From assembly GCA_018969405.1 (NCBI GenBank), contig JAGWYK010000016.1:1-39340 (forward strand): a stretch of DNA of 39,340 bases, written 5' to 3'. This document shows positions 22,610 to 29,400 of this stretch, piece by piece (positions within the stretch are counted from its first letter, which is position 1; the number at the start of each line of letters is the position of its first letter). The notes beneath the pieces are model-generated. The model saw nothing but the letters and a program-made list of their open reading frames with translations, searched no databases and was not told where the DNA came from. The stretch is from Acidobacteriota bacterium. Lineage in GTDB: Bacteria > Actinomycetota > Acidimicrobiia > Acidimicrobiales > Acidimicrobilacustridaceae. The translations under genes were made by a program, and so were the position numbers.

Positions 22610-23770
22610 ATGAGCCCGCAGCCGTTCACCATCGCCGTCCCCGACGCCGTGCTCGAGGATCTGCATCGTCGTCTCGACCATGTCCGCTGGCCCGATCAGG
22701 CCCCCGGTGAACCCTGGTCGCTCGGCATCCCGGTCACCGAGGTGCGCGCCGCGGTCGAGCACTGGCGCAGCCGGTACGACTGGCGGGCCCGGGAGGCGGC
22801 GATGAACGCATGGCCGCACTTCCTCACGCGGGCCGCAGGCGAACAGGTCCACTTCATCCACGCCCGATCGCCCGAACCCGATGCCACCCCGTTGGTGCTC
22901 ACCCACGGCTGGCCCGGCTCGTTCGTGGAGTTCCTCGACGTCATCGGCCCGCTCACCGATCCGGTGGCCCATGGGGGCGATGCCGCGGACGCCTTCCATG
23001 TGGTCGTGCCCTCCATGCCCGGGTACGGGTTCTCCGGACCCACGGTGCAGCCCGGATTCGATGTGAACCGCGTGGCCGATGCCATCGCCGAGGTCATGGC
23101 CCAGCTCGGCTACGACCGCTACATCGCCCAGGGTGGCGACTGGGGCGCCATCGTCACCCGGCGTCTCGGTGAGGCGTACGCCGATCGCCTCATCGGCATC
23201 CACGTCAACATGCTGTTCGCCTTCCCGAGCGGTGACGACCCCGACGCGATGGCCGGGGTGACCGAGGCCGACGGGGCCCGCCTCGCGGCGGCCGGGGCGC
23301 GCATCGCCGATGGCACCGGGTACATGGCCATCCAGAGCACCCGACCGCAGACCCTCGCCTACGGTCTCACCGATTCACCGACGGGTCTGGCGGCGTGGAT
23401 CCTCGAGAAGTTCCAGGCCTGGAGCGACCTCGACGAGGACAGTGCCGCAGCCACCTTCGGCCTCGATCGCCTGCTCGACAACCTCATGATCTACTGGGTC
23501 ACCGACACCGTGGGTTCCGCCGCCCGGCTGTACGCCGAGTCGGCACGGGCCGGCACGGGTGCCGCGCAGGCCTGGGCCGGTCGCGTCGAGGTGCCCACCG
23601 GACACACGGTGTACCCCTACGAACTGCTGCAGACCCCGAGGGCCTGGGGCGAGAAGCGCTACAACCTCGTGTACTGGGCCGAGCAGCCTCGCGGCGGACA
23701 CTTCGCCGCGTTCGAGCGCCCCGAGGCGTTCGTCACCGACATCCGATCCTTCGCCCGCGTCCTGCGCTGA
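22610..23770 (+). CDS. epoxide hydrolase (alpha/beta fold, microsomal-like N-terminal domain)
   Basis: A 386-residue alpha/beta hydrolase with the EHN-type N-terminal region (VLEDLHRRLDHVRWPD, then EYWR-like EHWRSRYDW). The oxyanion motif HGWPGS is at 99-104, the nucleophile D177 sits in QGGDWGA, and the catalytic histidine H364 in RGGHFAAFERPE near the end. These define epoxide hydrolases, which add water to an epoxide through an alkyl-enzyme ester. Length is normal for the microsomal-type bacterial group. It follows the SDR and MaoC-like genes on the same strand and is convergent with the FKBP gene. Confidence 0.92.
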   Translation: MSPQPFTIAVPDAVLEDLHRRLDHVRWPDQAPGEPWSLGIPVTEVRAAVEHWRSRYDWRAREAAMNAWPHFLTRAAGEQVHFIHARSPEPDATPLVLTHGWPGSFVEFLDVIGPLTDPVAHGGDAADAFHVVVPSMPGYGFSGPTVQPGFDVNRVADAIAEVMAQLGYDRYIAQGGDWGAIVTRRLGEAYADRLIGIHVNMLFAFPSGDDPDAMAGVTEADGARLAAAGARIADGTGYMAIQSTRPQTLAYGLTDSPTGLAAWILEKFQAWSDLDEDSAAATFGLDRLLDNLMIYWVTDTVGSAARLYAESARAGTGAAQAWAGRVEVPTGHTVYPYELLQTPRAWGEKRYNLVYWAEQPRGGHFAAFERPEAFVTDIRSFARVLR

Positions 23771-23786
23771 GGCGCCACCGGAGCGA

Positions 23787-24161
23787 TCAGCGGACGTCGA
23801 GGAGATCGACGACGAACACGAGGGTCTCGCCGCCCTTGATGACACCGCCGGCGCCGGCGGCGCCGTAGCCGAGATGGGGCGGGATGGTGATGCTGCGGCG
23901 ACCACCGACGCGCATGCCGGCCACACCCTGGTCCCAGCCGCTGATCACCTGACCGGCGCCGAGCCGGAACGAGAAGGTGTCGTTGCGATCCCAGGAGGCG
24001 TCGAACTGTCGGCCGTCGCTCCAGGCCACGCCCACGTAGTGCACGGTGACGTTCGTGCCCGACACCGCCTCGGTGCCGGCGCCGACCTCGAGATCCTCGA
24101 GGATCAGTTCGGCGGGGGGTTCGCCGGCGGGGATGGTGATGGAGGGTTTGGAATCGGCCAT
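23787..24161 (-). CDS. FKBP-type peptidyl-prolyl cis-trans isomerase
   Basis: A 124-residue single-domain FKBP. All landmark segments are present: VTVHYVGVAWSDGRQFDASW, the FRLGAGQVISGWDQGVAGMRVGGRR core, IPPHLGYGAAGAGG and the closing strand LVFVVDLLDVR. It speeds up proline isomerisation during protein folding and is cytoplasmic, since no signal peptide is seen. The ATG at 24161 is preferred; a GTG lies one codon upstream. The TAGGTT hexamer six bases before the ATG overlaps the TAG stop of the upstream prmA-like gene, so it may be read from its own leaderless transcript. Confidence 0.94.
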   Translation of the reverse strand: MADSKPSITIPAGEPPAELILEDLEVGAGTEAVSGTNVTVHYVGVAWSDGRQFDASWDRNDTFSFRLGAGQVISGWDQGVAGMRVGGRRSITIPPHLGYGAAGAGGVIKGGETLVFVVDLLDVR

Positions 24162-24167
24162 CACGAG

Positions 24168-24173
24168 AACCTA
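24168..24173 (-). promoter_or_regulatory. putative -10 element (TAGGTT) overlapping the prmA-like stop codon
   Basis: The TAG stop of the prmA-like gene (24173-24171) starts the hexamer, which ends six bases before the FKBP ATG. The gap has no Shine-Dalgarno sequence. Confidence 0.4.
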
Positions 24174-25031
24174 GCGGGCGCGTCGCAGCAGCAGCGCCTG
24201 CCAGTCCTCGTCGAGGTCGCGCTCGACGAGGCCGAACCCGGCCCCAGCGGCGCGCTCGACCACCGCATCGGTCTGCTCGGTGAGCAGACCGCTCAGGATC
24301 AGCGCACCGCCATCGGCCACCGCGGCGCACAGCTCGGTCACCAGCGGTCGCAGGTCCACGGCGATGATGTTGGCGACGACCAGATCGAATCGGGAACCGG
24401 CCAGCGCCTCCACCGATCCGAGGAGGACATCCATGCGCTCGGCCACGCCCGCCCGGGCGGCGTTGGTCGCGCTGACCGTCACGGCCTCCGGCTCGATGTC
24501 GACCCCGACCGCCCGAGCCGCACCGAGTCGCAGGGCGGCGATCGCCAGCACCCCGCTGCCGCAGCCGACATCGGCGACGGTGTCGCCGGGGCGGAGCGCC
24601 CGCTCGATCAGGGCGAGGCAGAGCCGTGTGGTGGCATGCGAACCGCTGCCGAAGGCATGACCGGGATCGATCGACACCGCGAGATCATCAGGTCCGCACC
24701 AGGACGGCGGGTCCATCCAGGCCGGCACGACCACGAGCCGTCGGCCGGCCCGCCAGGGCCGGGCGAACTCCCGCCAGGCGTCGAGGCCGGCCTCCGCCGC
24801 CACCGGCTCGACCCTCGGCGTGCCGAACTCGGCGAGCGGTTCGATCATCGTCCCGGCGTCCTCGGCACGGAACCCCACACGCAGCTGGCATCGTCCCGGG
24901 AGCGTGGGGCGTTCCTCGATGCCGGCGGCCCCGCCCGCCCACAGCAGTCCCGAGACCACATCCACATCGGCCTCGGCCACCTCGACCACCAGGGTGACCC
25001 AACTCCCCGGAGGGACCGCCTCGGAGCTCAA
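24171..25031 (-). CDS. prmA: ribosomal protein L11 methyltransferase-like (PrmA family)
   Basis: A 286-residue class I methyltransferase of the PrmA family. The N-terminal domain (SWVTLVVEVAEADVDVVSGLLWAGGAAGIEE) matches the PrmA substrate-binding module. DPGHAFGSGSHATTRLCL is the family's FGxGxHxTT signature, VADVGCGSGVLAIAALRLGA the SAM-binding motif I, and VVANIIAVDLRPL motif IV. PrmA trimethylates ribosomal protein L11. The start is set at a TTG 11 bases after the DUF3039 stop because family similarity begins there and no ATG or GTG fits better; this start is uncertain. It lies between DUF3039 and FKBP genes on the same strand. Confidence 0.85.
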   Translation of the reverse strand: MSSEAVPPGSWVTLVVEVAEADVDVVSGLLWAGGAAGIEERPTLPGRCQLRVGFRAEDAGTMIEPLAEFGTPRVEPVAAEAGLDAWREFARPWRAGRRLVVVPAWMDPPSWCGPDDLAVSIDPGHAFGSGSHATTRLCLALIERALRPGDTVADVGCGSGVLAIAALRLGAARAVGVDIEPEAVTVSATNAARAGVAERMDVLLGSVEALAGSRFDLVVANIIAVDLRPLVTELCAAVADGGALILSGLLTEQTDAVVERAAGAGFGLVERDLDEDWQALLLRRAR

Positions 25032-25041
25032 CGCGGAGGGA

Positions 25042-25272
25042 TCATCCGTTGCCGTAGGCGGCGGCCAGCACCTCGCGGCAGGCTTCGCACACCGGATACT
25101 TGTTGGGGTCGCGGGTGGGCACGAAACGTTCGCCGCACAGTGCGGTGATCTCCTCGCCGAGGACGTACCCGCGCATCTGATCATCCTTGCGGATGATGTG
25201 CGCGACCTTGCCCTCCTCGAGATCGGGGTCGGAGGGTCGCGACGATGGACGTTCGATGACCTCGGTGCTCAC
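25042..25272 (-). CDS. DUF3039 domain-containing small protein
   Basis: A 76-residue protein starting at GTG (reads VSTEVIERP). It has HIIRKDD near residue 25, a LGEEITALCGERFVPTRDP segment and a YPVCEACREVLAA end. The three cysteines (CGE, C-x-x-C) suggest a small zinc site. DUF3039 is widespread in actinobacteria and its function is unknown. TACCCT stands six bases before the GTG, with no ribosome site, so a leaderless start is likely. It is followed 11 bases later by the prmA-like gene. Confidence 0.9.
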   Translation of the reverse strand: MSTEVIERPSSRPSDPDLEEGKVAHIIRKDDQMRGYVLGEEITALCGERFVPTRDPNKYPVCEACREVLAAAYGNG

Positions 25273-25278
25273 AGGGTC

Positions 25279-25284
25279 AGGGTA
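25279..25284 (-). promoter_or_regulatory. putative -10 element (TACCCT) of the DUF3039 gene
   Basis: TACCCT ends six bases before the GTG start; no ribosome site lies between. It fits the leaderless pattern. Confidence 0.4.
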
Positions 25285-25381
25285 ACCGGTCCCTGCCCAT
25301 CCGCTCCCGCCCATGATGGGTGCAACGGCCCCGATCCGCGATGCGCAGCGTCGAGTTCGGACGGCACCGGGTGCGACCGGC

Positions 25382-26605
25382 TCAGGATCCCGAGGTGGAC
25401 CAGTGCCAGGGTTCGCTCGGCAGGTTCGAGAACCCGAACCGTCCGGCGTTGGCCGCCAACCAGAGGTAACCGGGATTGCTGCGGGAGTTGATGAACGAAC
25501 CGTTGGCCTGGAAGTCGATGGCCAGACCACGCTCGTGCATCGAGAACCCGGGGCGGGCGGTCGGAGGACGACAGGCGTCGGCGGGCATGTACCAGATGGC
25601 GTAGTCCGAGGTGCCGCAGTTCTGCCGGCGCAGCTGGATCTGCGCGGCGTTGTCGCGGTACCCGTAGCCACCCAGTCGGATGCCGTCGGCCGCCGCGGCG
25701 GCCAGCAACTGCCGCAGCTGCTCGGCGATGCTCGAGGCGACGGTGATACCACCGACGGTGGACAGACCGGGACGATCGATGACCGGCGGGGTGACCGGAC
25801 CGGTCGGCGGGGTGACGGGCACGTTCGACACGACACCGGCCAGCTGCTGCTCCTCTGCGGCGATCTGGGCGGCGAATCCGGCATCGAGCCGCGCCAGGTA
25901 CGCGGCGTCGGAGAGCCGCTCGTCGAGGCGGATGCGCACCTGCTCGGCGAACCGCTGCTGCACGGACTGCGCCGCCGTGAGTGACTCCAGCGCCGCCGAT
26001 GCCGCGCGCATCTGCGCCTCGGCGCGGGCCCGGGCGTCCTGTGCCCGGGTCACCTGGTCCTCCAGACGCCGGCGCGCCGCCCGCAGCTGATCGATGGCAT
26101 CGGCATCGGTGCCCGAGCGGAGGTCGAGGAAGGCGCGACGGTTGGCGTCCTGCTGGGCGGTGGAGGATTCGAAGGAGCGGAACAGATCCTCACTGGGCGG
26201 GCTCATGTACGCCGAGACCGCGTAGGCCGCCACCCGGGCGCGCAGCCGATCGATCTCGGCGGCGGTGCGTTCGGCCTCGGCCTCGGCCTGCTCGGCCTCG
26301 ATCCGACTGCTCTCGGCCTGGCGCCGGGCATCGATCATCGCCGCCTGCTGCCCGCGGACGTTCTCGTCGAGCACGGCGAGGGCCGCCATCACCGAGGCCT
26401 GATCGCCCTCGAGGGCATCGACCTGACTGGCCACCTGCGCCTGCTGGGCGCGCACCGCCGATCGTCGGTTGCGGGCGTCGGTGAGATCGGCCCCGGCGGT
26501 GATCGATGAGGAGGTCAGCGCCAGCAGCAGTCCGAGGACGAGCGCGCCGATGAGCAGGCTGCCGGGTCGTCGGGTCGATCGGACTGCTCGGGGGAACTGA
26601 TCCAT
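25382..26605 (-). CDS. membrane-anchored coiled-coil M15 peptidase (D-Ala-D-Ala carboxypeptidase-like)
   Basis: A 407-residue cell-wall enzyme. A signal anchor or signal peptide lies at about 16-37 (SLLIGALVLGLLLALTSSS). A long coiled coil follows to about residue 250, rich in A/E/R heptads (QAEAERTAAEIDRLRARV and similar). A Pro/Thr-rich linker comes next and then an M15B/VanY-type peptidase domain. Zinc ligands are the H and D of SMHERGLAID and the H of EPWHW. The coiled coil plus peptidase layout resembles FtsEX-regulated hydrolases, but with an M15 domain in place of NlpC/P60 or M23. The ATG has GAGGAG upstream and a TAGGGT hexamer about 60 bases ahead. Confidence 0.88.
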   Translation of the reverse strand: MDQFPRAVRSTRRPGSLLIGALVLGLLLALTSSSITAGADLTDARNRRSAVRAQQAQVASQVDALEGDQASVMAALAVLDENVRGQQAAMIDARRQAESSRIEAEQAEAEAERTAAEIDRLRARVAAYAVSAYMSPPSEDLFRSFESSTAQQDANRRAFLDLRSGTDADAIDQLRAARRRLEDQVTRAQDARARAEAQMRAASAALESLTAAQSVQQRFAEQVRIRLDERLSDAAYLARLDAGFAAQIAAEEQQLAGVVSNVPVTPPTGPVTPPVIDRPGLSTVGGITVASSIAEQLRQLLAAAAADGIRLGGYGYRDNAAQIQLRRQNCGTSDYAIWYMPADACRPPTARPGFSMHERGLAIDFQANGSFINSRSNPGYLWLAANAGRFGFSNLPSEPWHWSTSGS

Positions 26606-26664
26606 GGCTCCTCGGAGGCGCGAGAGGTACGCAGAAGACCCGGCATCCGCCCGAGAGCCCCTGA

Positions 26665-26670
26665 ACCCTA
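26665..26670 (-). promoter_or_regulatory. putative -10 element (TAGGGT) of the M15 peptidase gene
   Basis: TAGGGT lies about 60 bases ahead of the ATG, leaving a leader of roughly 50 bases that ends in a GAGGAG ribosome site. This is a leadered promoter, in contrast to the leaderless one for the divergent nitroreductase. Confidence 0.35.
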
Positions 26671-26752
26671 CCCGCCCCGTCCCGACAGGACCAGCAACGC
26701 CCCGGAGGGACCCGCAGCGGGCGCGAACTGCCTGCTCAGGGGCTCGGAGCGG

Positions 26753-26758
26753 TACGGT
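26753..26758 (+). promoter_or_regulatory. putative -10 element (TACGGT) of the nitroreductase gene
   Basis: TACGGT ends nine bases before the ATG at 26768, with no ribosome site between. It fits the leaderless pattern. Confidence 0.4.
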
Positions 26759-26767
26759 CCACCGATC

Positions 26768-27355
26768 ATGACCGAGCAGCCCCCCGCCTTCGGAGCCCTG
26801 GCCCGCCAGCGCCGATCGAACCTGCGCATCGACCCCGATCGGGCCGTCGAGCCGGCGATCCTCGAGGCCCTGATCGCCACCGCCACCACCGCCCCGAACC
26901 ACCACCGCACCAACCCCTGGCGGTTCCGGATCATCACCGGCGAGGGTCGACGGGGACTCGGGGCGGCCCTGGCCGGCGAACTGGCCGAGGACATGGTCGG
27001 TGATGCCGACGACCCGGTGCGGGCCGCCAAGGTGGCCAAGGCCCGCTCGAAGTACCTGCGGGCCCCGGTGATGCTGGCCGTGGCCTCCCGGACCGGCCCC
27101 GATCCGATCAGCACCATCGAGAACCGCGACGCCGTGGCCGCAGCCATCCAGACCCTCCTGCTGGCCGCCACCGAGGCAGGTCTGGCCTCGCTGTGGTCCA
27201 CCGGCGCCGCCGTCACCTCACCGGCGGTGGCGCGGTTCTGCCGGTTCGATCCCACCGATGCCGTCGTGGGGCTCATCTACCTGGGCTGGCCCACCGAGAA
27301 CCTCGGACCCGTCGAGCGACCCCCGGCCGAGATCATCCATATCGACCGGGCCTAG
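26768..27355 (+). CDS. nitroreductase family protein (FMN-dependent)
   Basis: A 195-residue nitroreductase of the short YdjA/BluB-like type. The N-terminal LARQRRSNLRIDPDRAVE has the FMN-binding R-R-S region. TAPNHHRTNPWRFRIITG is the characteristic segment of the YdjA-like subgroup. AAAIQTLLLAATEAGLASLWSTGA is the dimer/FMN helix and GLIYLGWP the closing strand. Such enzymes reduce nitro compounds, quinones or enones with NAD(P)H; the substrate here is unknown. The TAG stop also begins the TAGGGT hexamer of the next gene. Confidence 0.92.
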   Translation: MTEQPPAFGALARQRRSNLRIDPDRAVEPAILEALIATATTAPNHHRTNPWRFRIITGEGRRGLGAALAGELAEDMVGDADDPVRAAKVAKARSKYLRAPVMLAVASRTGPDPISTIENRDAVAAAIQTLLLAATEAGLASLWSTGAAVTSPAVARFCRFDPTDAVVGLIYLGWPTENLGPVERPPAEIIHIDRA

Positions 27356-27358
27356 GGT
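27353..27358 (+). promoter_or_regulatory. putative -10 element (TAGGGT) overlapping the nitroreductase stop codon
   Basis: The nitroreductase TAG stop forms the first three bases of TAGGGT, which ends seven bases before the ATG at 27366. No ribosome site is visible. Confidence 0.45.
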
Positions 27359-27365
27359 GACACCG

Positions 27366-27959
27366 ATGGCGCGTTCCTCCGCCCGCAGCCGCGGACCCCG
27401 ACCCGACCGCTCCCCCGCTCCGGGACGCGTGCACCGGGTGCGACTGATCTCGATCGTGGGCACCTGGGCGTTCATCGCCATGTTCTTCGTGATGCCCGCC
27501 ATCATGGGCAGCCCGCTGTTCATCGTCCCCTCGATCATCTTCGTGGTGGCCGCCGTGGCCACCGTGCGCGACTCCCGACGACCGGATGGACCCGACGCCC
27601 AGACCCTCGCCCCCGGCGCACTGGACGCGGCCACCAAGCGGGAACCGGTCGAGGTCGACGGGCAGCTGTTCACCGGCGGTGCCGCCCGGGGCAGCGCGGC
27701 GGTCAAGGGTCGCCTGCGCTGCGCCGATCGCCGCCTCGCCTTCATCGGCGCCGATGGCGACACCCGGTTCGACGTGACCATCGGCCGGGTCTCGCTGGCC
27801 GGGGTCCCGGGCTTCTGGCGACCACAGCTGGACCTCGAGATCAACGGGGTCAACCACACGGTGCGGTTCCTGCCCGTCTGGGATCTCGGGGCCACCTTCG
27901 TCGGTCCGCTCATCGCCGGCGAGTGGTACGCGCAGCTGCGCAAACTCGGAGCTGACTGA
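27366..27959 (+). CDS. membrane protein of unknown function, first of a tandem paralogous pair
   Basis: A 197-residue protein. A basic N-terminus (about 27 residues, many R and P) leads into two hydrophobic segments (LISIVGTWAFIAMFFVMPAI and LFIVPSIIFVVAAVATV). A soluble C-terminal domain of about 125 residues follows, rich in strands (LRCADRRLAFIGADGDTRFDVTIGRVSLAGV). It ends DLGATFVGPLIAGEWYAQL. The layout suggests a PH-like or GRAM-like domain carried by a membrane hairpin, but this is inference. The next gene repeats the same architecture and ending, so the two arose by duplication. No enzyme motif seen. Confidence 0.75.
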   Translation: MARSSARSRGPRPDRSPAPGRVHRVRLISIVGTWAFIAMFFVMPAIMGSPLFIVPSIIFVVAAVATVRDSRRPDGPDAQTLAPGALDAATKREPVEVDGQLFTGGAARGSAAVKGRLRCADRRLAFIGADGDTRFDVTIGRVSLAGVPGFWRPQLDLEINGVNHTVRFLPVWDLGATFVGPLIAGEWYAQLRKLGAD

Positions 27960-28592
27960 GTGGCCGCCCGCACCCCCGACGCCAACACGGTCCGGGCCCG
28001 GGCCCGAGCCCGTCGCGGGATGATCCTCGCCCTCTGGTGGGGTGTGGTGCTGCTGGGGCTCTTCACCGTGAGCAGCGGTGGACCACCCCTGCTGATCATC
28101 CCGGTCATCCTGATCGGCATCATCGTGGCGTCCAACACCATCATCGTCATCCGTGGCACCGGACCCGAACAGCAGGCCCTCGCCCCGGACCGACTCCGGC
28201 AGGCCGACGAGCACGACGATCCCGTGGCGGTCTTCGCCACCCGGGCCCCCCGCCGCAACGCCCCCGATCGCGCCCGTCGCAACGGCGAGCTGCAGTACGG
28301 CCGACGACGTCTGCGCTTCACCTTCCACGAGAGCGGCCAGTCCCGTCGCACCGCGGCACTCCCCTTCGATCCCGCCGACGAGGTCCTCGTGTTCGACCTC
28401 GCCCCGGACCAGATGCTGCTGGGGCCGCGACCGACCATGCTGCGACCGGGCCTGACCTTCAGCGCCGAGGGAACCGTGCATGTGGTCGAGTTCAGCCCGC
28501 CGATGGACCTCGGCGCCGGACTGGTCGGCGCCGTGGTGGCCGGTGCCTGGTACGACCAGCTGATCGAGCGCGGAGCCCGGGTCGCCACATGA
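27960..28592 (+). CDS. membrane protein of unknown function, second of a tandem paralogous pair
   Basis: A 210-residue protein starting at a GTG that follows the previous stop with no gap (TGAGTG), so translation is coupled. It shares its neighbour's plan: basic N-terminus, hydrophobic hairpin (MILALWWGVVLLGLFTV and PLLIIPVILIGIIVASN), a linker QALAPDRLRQA matching QTLAPGALDAA, and the ending DLGAGLVGAVVAGAWYDQL. The C-terminal domain has diverged. Function unknown; the shared ending is probably a structural or partner-binding element. Confidence 0.75.
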   Translation: MAARTPDANTVRARARARRGMILALWWGVVLLGLFTVSSGGPPLLIIPVILIGIIVASNTIIVIRGTGPEQQALAPDRLRQADEHDDPVAVFATRAPRRNAPDRARRNGELQYGRRRLRFTFHESGQSRRTAALPFDPADEVLVFDLAPDQMLLGPRPTMLRPGLTFSAEGTVHVVEFSPPMDLGAGLVGAVVAGAWYDQLIERGARVAT

Positions 28593-28604
28593 CACCATGA
28601 GGGA

Positions 28605-29393
28605 GTGACCGCTCCCTCCGCCGATCCGGCGCTGCTCTCCCTGGCCGTCGACCTGCTGCGCACCGCCGGTGATCGCACCCTCGACTGGTTCGCCCGCGAC
28701 GACCTCGCCATCGACCGCAAGGGCGACGGCACCCCCGTCACCGAAGCCGACCGCGCCGCCGAACGACTGATCCGTGAACGTCTGGCCGAACTGCGACCGG
28801 ACGACACCGTGCTCGGCGAGGAGGAGGAGGACCACCCCGGTACCAGCACCATCACCTGGATCATCGATCCGATCGACGGCACCAAGGCCTTCACCCGTGG
28901 GGTGCCGCTGTACTCGAACCTGCTCGGCGTGTTCGACGAGCATGGGCCCCTCATCGGCGTGATCCATCTCCCGGCCCTGGCCACCACCGTGTACGCCGGC
29001 CGCGGTCTCGGCTGCTTCCGCGACGGGACCCCGGTGCGGGTGAGCGAACGGCGGGAGCCGACCGACTGCGTGCTCTCGACCAGCGGGTTCAACCCATGGC
29101 CCGACGATGCGCTGCTCGGGGTCAAGCACGCCGGGTTCCAACTGCGCACCTGGGGCGACGGCTACGGCTACGCCATGGTGGCCTGCGGAGCCATCGACGC
29201 CATGATCGATCCGAGCGTGTCGCTCTGGGACGTCGCCCCGCTGCCGGTCATCCTCGCCGAGGCCGGTGGTCGGTTCACCGCCCTGGACGGATCGGCCCCC
29301 ACCCTCGAACCCGGTCGGTCCACCTCGGCGGTCGCCACCAGCGCGGCCGTCCACGATGCGGTGATCGCGGCGCTCGCCACCTCGAAGGGCTGA
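28605..29393 (+). CDS. hisN: histidinol-phosphatase / inositol monophosphatase family protein (HisN-like)
   Basis: A 262-residue member of the IMPase fold. Metal-binding motifs are complete: GEEEE at 71-75, DPIDGTKAF at 88-96 and WDVAPLPVILAEAGG starting at 208. The DPIDGT segment and the WDxAP motif give the three-metal site that removes phosphate from sugar-type phosphates. The sequence resembles actinobacterial HisN, which makes histidinol, more than inositol phosphatase, but the two are hard to tell apart without alignment, and no other his gene lies here. The start is a GTG with a GAGGGA just upstream, 12 bases after the previous stop. Confidence 0.85.
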   Translation: MTAPSADPALLSLAVDLLRTAGDRTLDWFARDDLAIDRKGDGTPVTEADRAAERLIRERLAELRPDDTVLGEEEEDHPGTSTITWIIDPIDGTKAFTRGVPLYSNLLGVFDEHGPLIGVIHLPALATTVYAGRGLGCFRDGTPVRVSERREPTDCVLSTSGFNPWPDDALLGVKHAGFQLRTWGDGYGYAMVACGAIDAMIDPSVSLWDVAPLPVILAEAGGRFTALDGSAPTLEPGRSTSAVATSAAVHDAVIAALATSKG

Positions 29394-29400
29394 GGCGACC

